DNA from: Spongilla lacustris
Taxonomy: Eukaryota; Porifera; Demospongiae; Spongillida; Spongillidae
Assembly (NCBI GenBank): GCA_949361645.1
Contig: OX442425.1
Span: 1,354,000 to 1,417,999 of the forward strand
DNA: 64,000 nucleotides
Direction of reading: 5' to 3'
Below the pieces are notes generated by a model, which made no database searches, was not told where the DNA came from, and saw nothing but the letters and a program-made list of their open reading frames with translations. Each line of letters begins with the position of its first letter. Positions within the stretch are counted from its first letter, which is position 1. Positions 35,319 to 48,403 of the stretch are shown piece by piece. The position numbers and the translations under genes are program-made.

Positions 35319-36630
35319 AATGCCCAACTTGTTCAGGGATTTTATTGCCACACCACTTTCTCATGTTATGAAGTTGATGCATACAAATGGATGGGACAGC
35401 AAACTCAGCTACTTAATAACTGCATGTTATTGATACTAAATTTTTTGAGTAGATTACAAGGATGCAACAGCTGTAGTTTGTACAAAAGAGGAAGCACAGT
35501 ACAAAAAATACAAAAGGTCTACCACTTTGAGAGGTCATATTGTCCTGACAGTGCATGATTATTTGAATTATGGCAACCTGTTGGGGCCTGCTAGAGTGTA
35601 CATGTACATGTATGTAAAGTTAGGAAGACATTTGACATGGTATTGTCGAAATGTTGGTTGGGCCAGATTGTCCCAAAGGAGAGATGAAGATGCAAATATG
35701 TGTGTGGGTGAGGGATTGAGACAAGGTATACAAGTTAACCCTATGCTTGTGCACTGACCTACAGGGACTGCTGTTTTCAACGTCATACTAAACACCTGGG
35801 TTCAGCTTGTTATAACTATCACTGTCAGCACATACCAGGAAAAAAATGGCCTGTTTTTATCATACTGTTACAGTGTACATGTAGGTGAGTGGATGTGTAC
35901 TTAGTAAAGATACATGTATGTGTACGTAGAGAAGATATGTGTGTACTTGTATGTGAATAGGTATGTACTTGTAGAGATGTGTGTACCTAGTGAAGACATG
36001 TGTACTTAGTGAAGGGGTGTGTAGGTGCTAACAACGCTCAGGGAAATCCACCATTTTAGAGTCTTTGGGGGTGGGAGGGGGAAGGGAATTGCATGAATTG
36101 TTGCAGCAGTGAAGTTTTTTTTTGACAGATGTCAAAAAATCTAGGAAGTTGTGGGGTTAATGTACTCTGCCACTAAGAGGGTCTATGGGTGTGCCCAGTG
36201 AGTGAGAAGTTGTGGGGTTAATGACTGCTGCTACGAGGGCCCATGGGTGTGGTTTTGTGAGGGTGTATGGGTGTGGTCGATGAGTGAGGAGTGTGGAGTG
36301 TAGCAGGTTAGATGTTTGCAGCTGGTATGGTCTTGTTAACAAGGTGTGTACATGTACATGAGTTGTGTTGAAGCCCATATATGGAAGGGCATATTTTGAA
36401 CTGCTTCTCCACATTTATGGCCACTCCTGCTTAGAATGTGAATGTGTTAGTGCCTCTAAATGCCTTTTTAAAAATTCCTACATGGTTTATCCCTCCCCTT
36501 CTCCCAATTGATACATTGTCCCCAAACAGCTTCCACCTTCCTTTTGAATGATTTAATATAGCCCTCCTCCTGCTACATGTAGTCATACATGTATTTGATT
36601 TGCGGTGCTGGATTGTGTAGTGATGGTGTA
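35319..36630. other. Intergenic, nothing recognised
   Basis: Loose GTGTACTTAGTGAAG repeats at 35880-36030. No gene. Confidence 0.45.
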
Positions 36631-37040
36631 GGGAGATGGAGGGTGTGTGTGTGTAGTGGTGAGATGGAGGGTGTGTGTGTGTAGTGGTGAGATGGAGGGT
36701 GTGTGTGTGTAGTGGTGAGATGGAGGGTGTGTGTGTGTAGTGGTGAGATGGAGGGTGTGTGTGTAGTGGTGAGATGGAGGGTGTGTGTGTGTAGTGGTGA
36801 GATGGAGGGTATGTGTGTGTAGTGGTGAGATGGAGGGGGTGTGTGTGTAGTGGTGAGATGGAGGGTGTGTGTGTAGTGGTGAGATGGAGGGTGTGTGTGT
36901 GTAGTGGTGAGATGGAGGGTGTGTGTGTGTAGTGGTGAGATGGAGGGTGTGTGTGTAGTGGTGAGATGGAGGGTGTGTGTGTAGTGGTGAGATGGAGGGT
37001 GTGTGTGTGTAGTGGTGAGATGGAGGGTGTGTGTGTAGAG
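36631..37040. repeat. G/T-rich minisatellite of about 28 bp
   Basis: About 15 units of GTGGTGAGATGGAGGGTGTG plus a variable (TG)n tail. Units differ by 2-bp steps in the tail. Confidence 0.93.
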
Positions 37041-37600
37041 ATGTACATATAAGCATTTGATTTCATATTAAAATTAACCATTCATAACTAAGCAACATGC
37101 AGTGGTTTACAATGACTCTTCGATCGTCACAGTAAGACGGATATATATATGGCACTGGTATGCTATAGTACGGTGGCCTGGTGGTTCGAAGTGTTGTTAC
37201 GTCTCCTACTTACTATACGTAGTTTCTAGTGAGCAATTTATTAGTTCGAGAAGCGCTATATTAACTTTGATTTTTTCCTTCCAAATATACGTGTACATTC
37301 AACTTGCTCGAAGTGAGTACAGATTGTGAGTCACTCGCGAGTTGCTTGTGAGTTGACCACGAGCAGGTGTGAACTTGTGAGTGGACGGCACAGTAGTTCT
37401 AAGGCACATCCCTCCTTCGCAAGTGCTGTGTGCATCATGGTGTGCTGTTCACTGTTGTATATGGCTGCCATGGTAGCCGTGGTTACTGGAAAACATCAAT
37501 GGAACTGGCGGATCTTAGGGGCTCAGTGAATATCAACCTTTTGACATTGCCCTTTCAAGTAGTATCATGTTAAATGCTGGTCTGATGTGTGATGGAGCCA
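37041..37600. other. Intergenic, nothing recognised
   Basis: No supported gene. Confidence 0.45.
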
Positions 37601-37609
37601 TACTGGGGA

Positions 37610-37708
37610 AGGGGACCATCCTCTGAGCAGCAGGGGACCAAAGTAGGGGACCATCCTCTGAGCAGCAGGGGACCATCCTCTGAGCAGCAGGGGACCATCC
37701 TCTGAGCA
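37610..37708. repeat. 22-bp tandem repeat, four copies
   Basis: Units of GGGGACCATCCTCTGAGCAG plus two bases, one of them separated by an AAAGTA variant. Confidence 0.85.
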
Positions 37709-37741
37709 ATGGGTTGTGGCATGGCCAGTTACTACACTTGA

Positions 37742-38608
37742 GTGCCAGAATGGTTCGTTCGGGCCATTCTGGCACCACAACTGGCCGTACCAGAATGGCT
37801 CGAGCCATTCTGGTACGCAATTAATGCAACTGGATGTGCCAGAATGGCTCGAACCATTCTGGCACGCAAGTGTAGTAACTGACCGTGCCAGAATGGTTCA
37901 AGCCATTCTGGCACTCAATTAATGTAATTGGTCGGGCTAAAATGACTCGAGCCGTTCTGGCACTCAAGTGCAGTAACTGAACATGCCACAACCATGCAGT
38001 TGCATTAATTGAGTGCCAGAATGGCTCGAGCCATTCTGGCACAACCAGTTGCATTAATTGCGTACCAGAATGGCTCGAGCCATTCTGGCACGGCCAGTTG
38101 TGGTGCCAGAATGGCTCGAGCCATTCTGGCACGCAACCGGCCGTGCCAGAATGGCTCGAGCCATTCTGGCACTCAGGTGTAGTAACTGGCCGTGCCAGAA
38201 TGGCTAGAACCATTCAGGCACGGCCAGTTGCATTACTTGAGTGCCATGCAGAGTGGCTCGAACCCTTTAGAGCCAGAATAACTCAAGCCATTCTGGCACG
38301 ACCAGTTCCATTCTGGTTACTAGACATGAGTGAAGCCATTCTGGCTGGATTAGTTGCAGTAATTGAGTGCCAGAATGGCTCGGCACGACCAATTGCATTA
38401 ATTGAGGGCCAAAATGGATCTAGCCATTCTGGCACTCAAGTGTAGTAACTGGCCGTCTATGCTGGCTCCCCAACTGTCAACCGTGCCGGAATGGCTTGAG
38501 CCGTTCTGGTACTCAATTCATGCAACTGGTAGAATGGCTCGAACCATTTTGGCACTCCATTAATGCAACTTTTTGTGCCGGAATGGCTCGAGCCATTCCG
38601 GTGTCACG
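37742..38608. repeat. Array of about 18 palindromes of 30 bp
   Basis: Each unit is GTGCCAGAATGGCTC followed by its reverse complement (centre CTCGAG). About nine are near perfect and the rest decayed. Units are separated by 10-25 bp linkers of two kinds, TAATGCAACTGG-like and AGTGTAGTAACTGGCC-like, which occur in both orientations. The linkers are themselves shared, so this is not a CRISPR array. Possibly a hairpin-propagated satellite. Confidence 0.9.
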
Positions 38609-38755
38609 ATATAGATTATCCCCCCGTAAAAAATTATCCCCCGGATAAAGTATTCCGGAATAGTTTATCCCCCTTCGGAATAGATTATCCCCCCCCCCCC
38701 CCCCCCCCCGTTCCCTCTTCTTCCTCTCCCTCTCCCCCATGCCCCACCCCCACCT
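38609..38755. repeat. GATTATCCCCC repeats and C run
   Basis: Four close repeats of a word like TAGATTATCCCCC, with a run of about 20 C near 38690-38709. Confidence 0.7.
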
Positions 38756-39136
<381 letters not shown>

Positions 39137-39870
39137 TACTCGTGAACTTATATGTACGTGCGTGTGTATACTGGGGTATGCTATACGTGTGTACCACTGG
39201 TATCAGAAGTAAAACATATAATCTGGAGGCAACATGGACTCTTATTTATCACACTATTCCATTAACACGTTTATTACGGCTCAGCTATATACATAGAACA
39301 CTGCTGGTGCATCGTACTTCGCTCCGTTTGTGAGTTAAAGTTCTCCACATAATTTTTTAATCTGCTGCTGATGTGCATGTGATAATAAATGGCTTCTTGC
39401 ATGGAATTACTGCATATTATTCAAGGTTCAATAATAATCCAATTAAGCTTTCAGTTCAAAAGGTTGTCCACATAATATAATACTGCTTCTTCATAATTCA
39501 TTTCTTTGCTCTTGGAAATAATTGAAACCATCAGCTATAAGTGACAGAAACATTAAATTAAAAGCATTATGTATAATTAACATCTGAATAGATTACCTCT
39601 GGGTAAAGAACATCGATGTTTGCTGTGTTGCCTCCGTATCCCTCATCAATGGCAATTCGCGTAGGCTACATGTACACGTACTTGTACATGCAGATTTGAC
39701 TAAACAGCTCTACAAGCCCTAAGGACTGTCCCCCATCGTGCCATCAATCATTGTACATGTAAATCTATCACCACATGAATTTGCTAAGGTTAATTCATGA
39801 ATTTGCCAAGATATTAGATATACCAAAATGACCTTCCATCACCACATTATTGTGTTAGCAGCGAGTTAGA
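39137..39870. other. Intergenic, nothing recognised
   Basis: No gene or element ends recognised before the hAT fragment. Confidence 0.45.
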
Positions 39871-40062
39871 TTGCTGGAAAATAAAGTGGCAAAACGACAA
39901 CGAACTTTACCACAAATCCCTACCATGTACCCTAATATCAAAGCTTTAGTCAGTATTTTGTGCACTCTTCCAGTAACTAGTTGCTCTGCAGAGAGATCCT
40001 TTGGCTATCTGAAACAAATCAAGATCTTCTATGACGACGCAGAGATTGCATGTCAGGTTTAA
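39871..40062 (+). pseudogene. hAT transposase C-terminal dimerisation fragment
   Basis: Residues YPNIKALVSILCTLPVTSCSAE followed by RSFGYLKQIK are the hallmark hAT C-terminal motif. Only about 60 residues remain; no upstream catalytic part is seen. It is followed directly by a Mutator-like insertion. Confidence 0.82.
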
Positions 40063-40109
40063 TTAACCGGCACTCGCATTCTTGCTATATATTTATCGTG
40101 ACATACCTG

Positions 40110-40414
40110 TAGTTGGGCGTAGCCGGACCTTCGCGTATTGGCGGAAGGTCGGGTACCAAACCCGCAGAGTTTTTGTACAGGCGTATTATGCAATACGTCG
40201 ATGAATTGTGGAGTGTTATACAATCTGTATTAATGAATAATTGTGTAAAGGATGTCTAAATCAGATTGGCTTTACTACCAGCTGCCGCAGAATGTATTTA
40301 TTGAGCTCCTGCATTCTGATTGGACTGCAATCCCCGTTGCAGCTTGTACAAAAACTGTGCGGGTTTGGTACCCGAGCTTCCGCCAATACGCGAAGGTCGG
40401 GCTACGCCCAACTA
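40110..40414. mobile_element. Mutator-like miniature element, family 2
   Basis: TIRs of about 68 bp start TAGTTGGGCGTAGCC and share GACCTTCGCGTATTGGCGGA. The 9-bp duplication ACATACCTG lies at 40101-40109 and 40415-40423. No transposase inside. Confidence 0.88.
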
Positions 40415-40423
40415 ACATACCTG

Positions 40424-41633
40424 TGGACATTTCACTGAGCAGCTATTGATGAATTTTGTAGGTGTAATCCACAATAGAGAACGTCTTGAATGATTGGAAA
40501 CAATTTCTTGCCGCATGCATCTTTGCTCAGTTTCATTATGTCCATGTTGATGCTATAACATAATGCTGTCCTCATAAGTGTGGTAAATCAAAAGACTTCT
40601 AAGTAAAAAAATAGAATTACAGCCTATGACAAAACTAATTTACAAAATTGAATATGATATAAATATTATTATGTTTTTTGTACTGACAGCTATATATATT
40701 ATTATTATTATTATAATATTTATTGCAAAGCTGCTACTGCATGGTGCATGTGAAACCACGAGGCTTCATAAACCACATACAATATTTCTTCAAAAGCTTC
40801 CGCGCTTTGCGCGGGGGGGAGGGGGCACATCAGTCCTCCTCCTCCCTCACAGAAATCCTTGGATACGCCACTGGGCAATCCTCCCGTCGGTTTTCTTACC
40901 TCTTTCGCTACCATGAAGGCATTTTGACAAATCTCTAGCCAAAAGCCGGTGGTAAATAAAGCTGGCGGAACGCTTTGCTAACTCTCCTATTACGTAACGA
41001 TTACGTCATACTATATACTATATCCTATCTGAGGGCACCTGCCGATTGATAATTAAAAGCACCAGAGTGGAATTTCATATTGTTATATGAGTTTTGCAAA
41101 GGGGCCTTGTGTTTGTTCATTACCAATGAGTTGTCAGTAACTAGCTGCAAAACATCCACAACCATTTAAGTTATGCTTAGCATATTTCATATGTTGAGTC
41201 AAGAATGTTTTGGGTCATCTGTAATGTGCTACAACATTCTTGAAAAATGATACCCATGTGTGTTCCATTGAAATGTGACTTCCTTAATTAAAAGGTGTTG
41301 AATGGAGGTACATGTCATCTGGCTGTTTTGTAAGCAGCAAAGTGTCCTTCATACTTAGTGATGTTAGTTATTGCCAGGAATATAAGTTTCAGAGGGGTTA
41401 AATAAGTAACCCTTGATGGTGACTAGTCAGTATCCTCTGAAGGTTAAGTAGGAAAAGATACATGCAGCTTCTTAACCCACTAACAGTAATGACAAAAATG
41501 GTCACTAGTGTCCATGGCTGGTGCTATAGCTAATATTACACCCAATAGAAAAACTGAGATCTTTATTCGCTAACGTTAATTGGTTCAATAAGAACTGCAT
41601 TATGGTTTGTACCAAGTTGTATTTCTCTTGCAG
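40424..41633. other. Flank with a hAT-type right end, then intronic-type sequence
   Basis: GGATACGCCACTG at about 40860-40873 looks like the right end of a hAT-like element, with G/C-rich sequence before it; no left end found. From about 41060 the sequence parallels that before PDE12 copy B. Confidence 0.5.
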
Positions 41634-42544
41634 GTCCCTGAAGGAGAAGCAGCGTTTTACAATGTTTCAAAATTCAAGCTTGTATGCAATGACTTTGCCT
41701 CTCTGAGCAACTTCCTCCAGACTGATTCATCCTGTGCAGATTTGCGTGTGGCTCTTGAAAAGGCTCCTATCATTCAAGAAGAGCTAGCATCAAAGCACAC
41801 TATTGTTCAGCTTGTAGTTCTGCGTTGCCTGGATGCACCAGATCGCTTCCTGTGTGTGGCCAACACACACCTCTACTTTCACCCAGACGGTGATCACATC
41901 AGGCTGCTGCAGGCTGAGCTCTCTCTGCGCTATCTGAAGAAAGCCTTGGGAAACCTGGCGCTGCGGTTCCAGAATGGGACCTTACACCCAGATATTGCTC
42001 TCATGTTTGCAGGAGACTTCAATAGCTGCCCGTGTACTGCAGCCTACCAACTGATGGCGCAGGGGAGTGTTACCAAAGGACCACATAGATTGGACCAAGC
42101 ACAGACTTCCTTCATCTCTATATCCAAAGTGCACATGTGGATTGGTGGGAGGTATCAGACAACCACAAGAGCTGAGGTGTAGGTGTAGGTGTAGGTGTAG
42201 GTGTAGGTGTAGGTGTAGGTGTAGTAGGTGTAGGTGTAGATGGAGGTGTACCTGGTTGTGCTGACCACTCACTCCATGATGGGTTCCAAGGTATCCACCT
42301 TCAGCATGACTTCCATTACCAGAGTGCCTGTGGGACCCCACCATTCACAAACTACACGGAAACATTTGTGGGAACTTTGGATTACATCCTTGTCGGAACA
42401 GACCACCTACGGGTGACAGCAACTGTGACCTTTCCATCTCTGGAAGAGGTCAGAGAACTGGTTGCCCTGCCCTCTGTCCACTTCCCCTCAGACCATATTG
42501 CCTTGGTGTGTGTTGTGTCATGGAAGTCACCTATTAATAAGTAA
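41634..42544 (+). pseudogene. PDE12-like 2'-phosphodiesterase 3' exon, copy C
   Basis: The exon follows TCTTGCAG. It encodes VPEGEAAFYNVSKFKLV, then CVANTHLYFHPDGDHIRLLQ and FAGDFNSCPCTAAYQ in one frame to about 42066. An extra T (GTGTTACC) then shifts the frame before DHIDWTKH. The variable region is an uninterrupted GTAGGT hexamer array (42178-42243) in another frame, after which FTNYTETFVGTLDYILVG and VHFPSDHIALVC follow. The catalytic motifs match human PDE12 in order. This is the best-preserved copy of the three but still broken, and it has no 5' exons. Confidence 0.88.
42178..42243. repeat. GTAGGT hexamer microsatellite in PDE12 copy C
   Basis: About ten hexamers with one 3-bp slip. 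It replaces the Gly/Val loop of the other copies. Confidence 0.9.
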
Positions 42545-43429
42545 ATGTTTTGGAAATGTGTTGATGTTTTATTAGTAATCAGGCTGAGCTCTGAATTGAA
42601 CCTGTTCTGTATATGGAGATCTGGGATATCCTGCATGAATAAACCTTGACAACTGGTCCTAAATTTGACCACTAACAAAATGATCGAACATTTAAAAATT
42701 ACTAATTACCTTATATCATGATAGAGCTCAGTAAAATACATGTAATCCATGCATGAAAAGATGGATTTAGCGGTACTTAAGTATGTGAGCTTATGACCAT
42801 TTGGGTACATGACTGGGACTGTATAATAACACACCCTTTCTGCAGCAATGGAGGTGTATAAGAAGCATGTAGCTTTTAATATTCACACTTAGCCAGGAAC
42901 ATTCTGGTTGTACAGCTGCCACACCCAATACTTCTCCGTTAGAGTAGTGGATAAAGTTGTTGCCAATTCACTACAGAGACTTGTCAAATGTTTCTAAAAT
43001 ACCTGAACATTGAGATTAAAAGTAGAGGTACTGTGATTAATCATTGTTTTTCTGGCTACTGATGCACTTATTGAGACTTCCATTCTGTACATTGAAGTCA
43101 TTTTAGGAATTTTTCAAGTACTCCATGATCCAATAGGTACGGTGGGTACATAACCCCCATATTTAATAATGAATTTTACGTCAAATTTGGGACAACACAT
43201 TGCTATACATCTGTCCATCACAATGATGTCATTTAACTAAAAGGATGCATGTTGACCGCACTTAGCCAACTGACATAACTATGAAGAGAGGAAATGGGTT
43301 TTGCACCTACATGCAGGCCACTTAGACTAAATGCTCTCACTAAAACCATATAGCCGAGAACATGTTGGCTACCAGGTCTGTTTGGTTATACTGAGCCAAG
43401 CCAATTGCAAGAGTAATAAGACCTGGATT
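42545..43429. other. Shared intergenic block, copy C
   Basis: Closely parallels 27200-28080. No gene. Confidence 0.6.
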
Positions 43430-44711
43430 TTACAGGTTACAAACGAAACTTTTGGATAGGATATCCTTGTATATTACATGCTTGATGAAAGCAATGCTTG
43501 TGAGCAGCACAAAATAAATGATTGGAATATGCATCTCATCAGTTTCTACATGTGTACAGTAGTCCTCTAAACAATTTAATATTAATAATAGCGCCTCCAC
43601 AATCTGTTGACTGTCTGACTTCAGGATCTTTTCAAGTCCAAGACAGGTCACTATTGCATTAAGGCTAGGAGGCTGAAGTACTACATGTGAGCCAACCATG
43701 TCTATCAGAGATTTTGCCCTCTGGTGGGCCATTGATCCTTTAGGCATGTGCCAAGGAAGACAGGTTAGCTTTATTCCAGTAAGCCTTGCTTCACTAGAGC
43801 TTGTCTCTCCTTCTCTCCCTCAAGAATGACTTGCAGACCTAGCACAACCACTTCCAAACACCACATGGAGATGTCATCTTCAGACAGTGACCTCCATTTG
43901 GAGCACCTGTACAGCAGCTTCATATATGGCAACATATCATCCCACTGGAAATCATATCTTTCCGATGCCCACTTGTACAATTGTTTAGAATCAGCAAAAA
44001 GAAAGAAATCTATCAAATAGTTCAATGCTTTAGGAACGTTAAAGCATTCTCGATTCATTAAAAGTGAAGACATGTATGGATTAGCAGGTGGGGAAAAGGG
44101 ACCCGCAGTCACCTGAACTTGACAAAATGACCAGACAACATTGTCAAAGTTTATGCATGGGAAAGTGTTGAAGGACTGATGATGACCTATAGCTATTGCT
44201 AGACATACATGCCATGCACAGAATGAGAAGAAGTGTTTCCTCTAGTTGCAATAGATCCACATGACATGCCATACTCAATGAAAGGTTTACCAGTATGGAA
44301 TGTAGCTCATCAATTAACGACAACTCTCCACTGTGAATGAGAAAGGTACCTAGCGCCATTCTGTACCCCATACAAGAGCTTGATCGAGGATTAATTTCCA
44401 AATCTTCTATGCGTTTAACAATGTCACTGACATGGAGTGATTGGGACAAATGTTGTCTAAAATCTAAAGAGACATTTCCAAGCGATAGCTTCCTCTGCAC
44501 ATCCGGATCCTGGAGAAAAGAAGTGGCGTCTTTAAGCCCGGCTTAATTTAAGGTCTTTTAGCAGGAGGTGAACACTTTTTATGTCAACAGTCCATGTGTA
44601 CTCCACTGTGAGTAGGTTGCCATCTGGTATTCAAGCCTCTTCTCGTCATCCAATTGCTCGGCACCAAAGATCACCACTTGATCGTATATGGGAATTTGGA
44701 ACTGTTCCTGC
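43430..44711 (-). pseudogene. UBL-helical gene, copy C1, internally deleted
   Basis: Exon 1 coding ANPYMSSLLMN is joined directly to RECFNVPKAL of exon 3, so exon 2 and both introns are gone. A frame break lies at about 43770, a deletion removes part of NVIVKAKLA, and the normal stop is lost. Exon 1 ends abruptly at CTGCAG (44711), where a LINE fragment begins. Confidence 0.85.
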
Positions 44712-45150
44712 AGTCACTGACCTTCGTGTACGAGAAGATTGCAGCCTCAGACTCAGACTCAAGAACTCTTTGACATACGTGTTATAGACATAGATGCACC
44801 ATCTCATGTTAACAGAAGTGTAGCAGCGATTCTAGCATCAGCAGAAGCAGAAAAGAAGAAAAAATACAACAATGCTGCTAATGCTAGATGAGCCTCATTT
44901 ACACCCTTTGTGGTTTCCGTTGATGGCGCTTTGGGACTCGAAGCAACCTATTATCTTAAGCCTCTTTCTGAACACATTTGCCTTAAATGGGGAAAGTCTT
45001 ATGGAGAAGTGATGGGATGGCCGAGGGCTAGTTTAACATTTGCCATCATCAGAGCCACAAATTTATGTCTCTGAGGTTCCCATGTAAAATGGAGGAGTAC
45101 ACCGGACATGGTTGATGGCATAGGACTTCCTAGCATACAAGAATAAGTTT
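44712..45150 (+). pseudogene. R2-type LINE 3' end fragment
   Basis: Encodes LFDIRVIDIDAPSH, then FTPFVVSVDGALGLEA, LKPLSEHICLKWGKSYGEVM and FAIIRATNLCL, the usual C-terminal tail after the endonuclease. Two in-frame TGA codons stand where CGA (Arg) is expected. 5'-truncated and dead. Confidence 0.8.
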
Positions 45151-45534
45151 ACCATTTATATGTGTGTGTAAGTGTGTACTCAGTTCTCTCTTGTCAAAAC
45201 TTATCACCTACCTTTTTTTGTTTCTGCCTTATGTAACGTATTCCATGAAATGCTTAGCCTGGTTGTCACATAATTTTACATACTACCACACCCAATACTT
45301 TTCCATTGGAGAAGTGGTGTTTGTTGCCAATTCACCACAGAGACTTGTCACATGTTTCTAAAGTACCTGAGCACTGACATTAAAGGTAGAGGTACTGTTA
45401 GTCTTTTTCTACTGTTGCACTTATTAAGACTTCCATTCTGTACATTGCGGTCATTTTTGAAATTTTTTGGAATTTTACAAGTACTCCATGGTACATAACC
45501 CCATACCAATAATGACTGTACGTCAAATTTGGGA
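45151..45534. other. Partial copy of the intergenic block
   Basis: From about 45285 it matches 42920-43180 (TTGCCAATTCAC.ACAGAGACTTGTCA). It marks the start of the second UBL duplicate. Confidence 0.6.
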
Positions 45535-45801
45535 TACCGTAAATACCGTATAGTACACAATACGCTCCGCCCCCACCGAAAAATAAATGCCTCGTCCTTA
45601 AACGAGCGTGTATTCGTAATCATGAACGCAGCTGCTTGCCGTTCTTTAAAATCCTGTTGGAGTACCATTTCTTTCCTGAAATGTGGAAATAGGTACGCGG
45701 AAGCGTTAACCATTACGAAGATACGCTCGTTTAAACACGAGCCATTTTTTTTTTTCGGTGGGGGCGGAGGGGGGGGAGCTTATTCGTGGTACTTTACGGT
45801 A
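45535..45801. mobile_element. Miniature element with TACCGTAAA ends
   Basis: Begins TACCGTAAATACCG and ends with TACTTTACGGTA. Inner GCGCCCC-type blocks (CTCCGCCCCCACCG and its complement) are also inverted. A diverged copy lies inside the hAT-like element at about 18870-19100. Target duplication unclear. Confidence 0.62.
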
Positions 45802-45993
45802 CTGAGCCAAGCCAAAGAGTAATAAGACCAGGTCTTCACAAATTACAACTGAAACTTTTGGATAGGATATCCTTGGATATATATTACATGCTTGATGAAA
45901 AGCACTGCTTGTGAGAAACACAAAATAAATGATTGGAAATATGCATCTCGTCAGTTCTACATGTGTACTGTAGTCCTCTAAAAAAATTGATTA

Positions 45994-47976
45994 TTATAAT
46001 AGCTTTTCTAAAATCTGTCGACTGTCTGACTTTAGCACCTTCTCAAGTCCAAGACAGGTCACTGCAAGTTTCGCTTTCACTATCACATTAAGGCTTGGAG
46101 GCTTAAGTACTATATGTGAGCCAATCATGTCTACCAGATATTCTGCCCTCTGGTGGGCCTTCGATCCTTTAGGCATGTGCCAAGGAAGACAGGTTAGGTA
46201 TTCCAGTAAGCCTTGCTTCACTAGAACTTGTCTCTCCTTCTCTCCCTCAAGAACAACTTGCAGACCTAGTACAACCGCTTCCAAACACCTCATGGAGATG
46301 TCATCTTCAGACAGTGACCTCCATTTGGAGCACCTGTACAGCAGCTTCATATATGGTAATATGTCATCCCACTTGTATCCATATACAGTTGATGCCCACT
46401 TGTACAATTGTTTAGAATCAGCACAAAGAAGGAACTCTTCCAAAAAATCCAATGCTTCAGGAGCTTTGAAGCATTCTTTATTAGCTAAAACCAACAAAGA
46501 AATAGCTATGGAAGCAAAAAACCTGTGAGGTAAGGAATGATTGATAGTGTATATAGTACGTTAGAGTAGCCACTGACTTACTTGATAAGGTTGGAGTCAT
46601 TTTTAAGGCATTCTGCTTGATCCATTCCTTCCAATTCTGTTGGATTGATATACATGGAGGAAGCACCCATTACTGCAGTGATGACATGTGGTTTGACAAA
46701 GTAGTAATGTGATTTGTAGTTGTATGAAAGATTTTCCACACAACACAGAACCTTTATTCTGACCACGTGGCTGAATGAAGGTGTCACTAAACATCCTACA
46801 ATCTGGTCCAGTACATCTTCAGAAGAGATTATGAGATTTTGAAATCTATCAATTTCCGAGACACTGTAAAAAAAAAACAGATGTACAGTTCATATACCTG
46901 GGTCTCTAACTCATCTGAGTTTAGATGCTACGTTCAAATTCTTCATTTTTGCTAAGCGCATTTGTTATGCAGGCACTCAGTGGGTTATGCTTTTCTGCCG
47001 TATATTAGTACTTACCTGATCAATATTGAAAGGGAGTAGAATATGATGTAGATGACGTGATCGTTCATTTCAAGTGAAGACACGTTAGGATTAGCAGGCA
47101 GTGAGATGGGAGCCGCAGTCCGACAGCACTGTCAAAGTTTATGAAGACGTTGTAGGAAGGCTTATCTAAATTAGCAATCGTTATGACTACATTCCACACT
47201 ATGCGGAGGAGTGTTCTCTCTAGTCTCAATAGATCCACGTGACATACTCTACTCAATGGAAGGTTTACCAGTATTGAATGTAGTCCACCAATCAAAGGCA
47301 ACTCTCCACTGTGAATGAGAAAGGTACCAAGCGCCACCCTATCCATATCGGACCTTGATGGATTATCATACAAATCTTCTACGCGTTGTGCAATGTCGCT
47401 GACATGATGAAGCATTTGGGATAAATGTTGTTTAAAATCTAAAGAGGCATTTCCAAGCGATAGCTTCCTCTGCACATCTGGATCCCGGAGAAAAGAGGTG
47501 ACGTCTTTAAGGTCTTTTAGCAGGAGGCGAACGCTTTCTATGTCAACAGTCGATGTGTACTTCACTGTGAGTAGGTCGCCATCTTTTAATCTATAGTATT
47601 TAAGCCTCTTCTTGTCATCCAATTGCTCAGCACCAAAGCTCACCTCTTGATCGTACATTGGAATTTGGAACTGTTCCTGCAGGGCTTGCTTCAGTTCCCT
47701 AACCACTTCGGGAAAGTTGTCCATCTTAAGGATGATTTCCTGTAGCTTGTTGGAAGTAGTATTGACCAGACGAACTTCAAACCTCACGGGAGAGATGTGC
47801 ATATTCCTACAGTCTGTCTTGGAGGGAGATGTGTTCTCGCTCCGCTTCTCCTCCTTCACGGGAGGAGCATGTTCGTTGATACCATCTGCCTCCATGGTAG
47901 AAGGTTGTTTTAAAGTACCATTTTTACGGTCTGGTATCATCTTGTGCGTATGGCTTGAAACTGCCTGATTCCCCAT
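45994..47976 (-). pseudogene. UBL-helical gene, copy C2, near intact
   Basis: Exon 1 starts at 47976 and is open through the UBL domain. Near 47115 a deletion relative to copy B shifts the frame, so SLPANPN-VSSLEMNDH lies in another frame. Exon 2 (about 46866-46581) and exon 3 (about 46530-45994) are open. Without the deletion the copy would match the 594-aa protein. A rescue by alternative splicing cannot be excluded. Confidence 0.78.
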
Positions 47977-48049
47977 GTTCCACTCGTCGAGTTCTTTCGC
48001 TTCGATCGGGTGTGTCTCAGTTGAATATGTTTCACATTAAAAAAAAGAA

Positions 48050-48403
48050 ACATTTTTTCGGGAGATAATTTATTAATAGCTTGCAGGGCCAGGGGCGCGG
48101 CGGATCAGCTATAGAATAGGGTATACGGTCCGGCCAAATTCCCAGTCCGGCGGACCGTATTCCCTAAGGGAATCCGGTTCCCCACGGACCCAACTCCCTA
48201 GGGAATACGTCCGTCTAAAATATTGTACATCCAGGGAATACAGTCCGGGGGAGGAGGCGGACTCAATTGCCTGACAGAATGGAGATTTCACTGATAATTA
48301 TAGCTAAAAAGAGAAATCGATTCTCACCGAAATTGCAACCGTTTTAAGGCAGACATTATTTAACAATTTAGAGCAGAAGTTCTAATTGATAATTTGGAAG
48401 TTC
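48050..48403. other. GGGAATACGGTCCG palindrome cluster
   Basis: Several inverted copies of a word like GGACCGTATTCCCT lie between 48118 and 48250. No gene. Confidence 0.5.

Noticed and set aside
37742..38608. CRISPR array
   Set aside because: Palindromic repeats with spacers, but the spacers are repeats themselves, units vary, and the genome is clearly eukaryotic.
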